Shown here: positions 12,715 through 12,842 of the stretch, piece by piece
Layout of the letters: each line of letters opens with the position of its first letter
Numbering within the stretch: position 1 is the first letter of the stretch
NCBI GenBank assembly: GCA_021819025.1
Contig: JAKASN010000009.1
Span: 1-12,842 of the forward strand
DNA: 12,842 bases
Source: Actinomycetes bacterium
Lineage (GTDB): Bacteria > Actinomycetota > Acidimicrobiia > Acidimicrobiales > Acidimicrobiaceae
Reading direction: 5' to 3'
Notes under the pieces: generated by a model
Seen by the model: only the letters and a program-made list of their open reading frames with translations
What the model was told of the DNA's origin: nothing
Databases searched by the model: none
Position numbers and translations under genes: made by a program

Positions 12715-12842
12715 GTGGGTCCCTTGAGCCCCCGAACGAGGAAAGAATCCCAGGACAAGCAAGACTTTCGGGTGTAAAAAAGCATTAGAAGAAACGCGCA
12801 CGGTTTGTCGGGTAGGCACGGCCCATTGCTGGGCCGCACCCC

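Noticed and set aside
1..12842. CRISPR arrays, tRNA or rRNA genes, and known riboswitches
   Set aside because: No regularly spaced repeats, cloverleaf with conserved TPsiC-type arm, rRNA segment or T-box/TPP/cobalamin core could be found by eye.

Overview
The window looks like accessory chromosome from a Gram-positive, probably actinobacterial organism. The evidence is the lipoprotein and ABC-importer style, frequent GTG and TTG starts, and an integrase tail of a type I associate with actinobacteria. A moderate-GC lineage such as Acidimicrobiia is a guess from composition and gene style only. No rRNA, tRNA or CRISPR array is visible.

Layout. Positions 1-1334 hold mobile-element cargo: the end of a polyvalent (LPD1-type) protein, a strong hairpin, and on the opposite strand the C-terminal part of a tyrosine integrase. 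A TM2-domain membrane protein (1697-2173) runs into a decayed, internally deleted IS3-family element (about 2142-2685). Then comes an insertion-sequence graveyard (about 2690-3400) with recognisable tails of an ISAzo13-like and an IS630-like transposase, both broken by stops.

The centre (3479-9570) is an intact, all plus-strand gene set. It holds a GntR/FCD regulator, a class III CoA-transferase, a complete SsuABC/TauABC/NMT1-type importer (lipoprotein, ATPase, permease), and an isocitrate lyase/PEP mutase superfamily lyase carrying the lyase-type KRCGH motif. I read it as a regulated system that imports a small organic acid, activates it to a CoA ester and/or cleaves it at a C-C bond. The substrate cannot be fixed from sequence. 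The regulator has a near-consensus promoter overlapped by a TTG-TATG-CAA inverted repeat. The same nine bases recur in front of the CoA-transferase gene. A terminator separates the CoA-transferase gene from the transporter genes.

The right part decays again. Positions 9571-10560 contain no intact gene, but one reading frame retains what looks like the N-terminal Rossmann strand and a C-terminal piece of a flavin-dependent oxidase. A small ACT-domain (IlvM-like) protein follows, translationally coupled to a 25-codon ORF. On the minus strand lies an APC-family amino acid/amine permease that appears short at both ends and may be a degraded copy.
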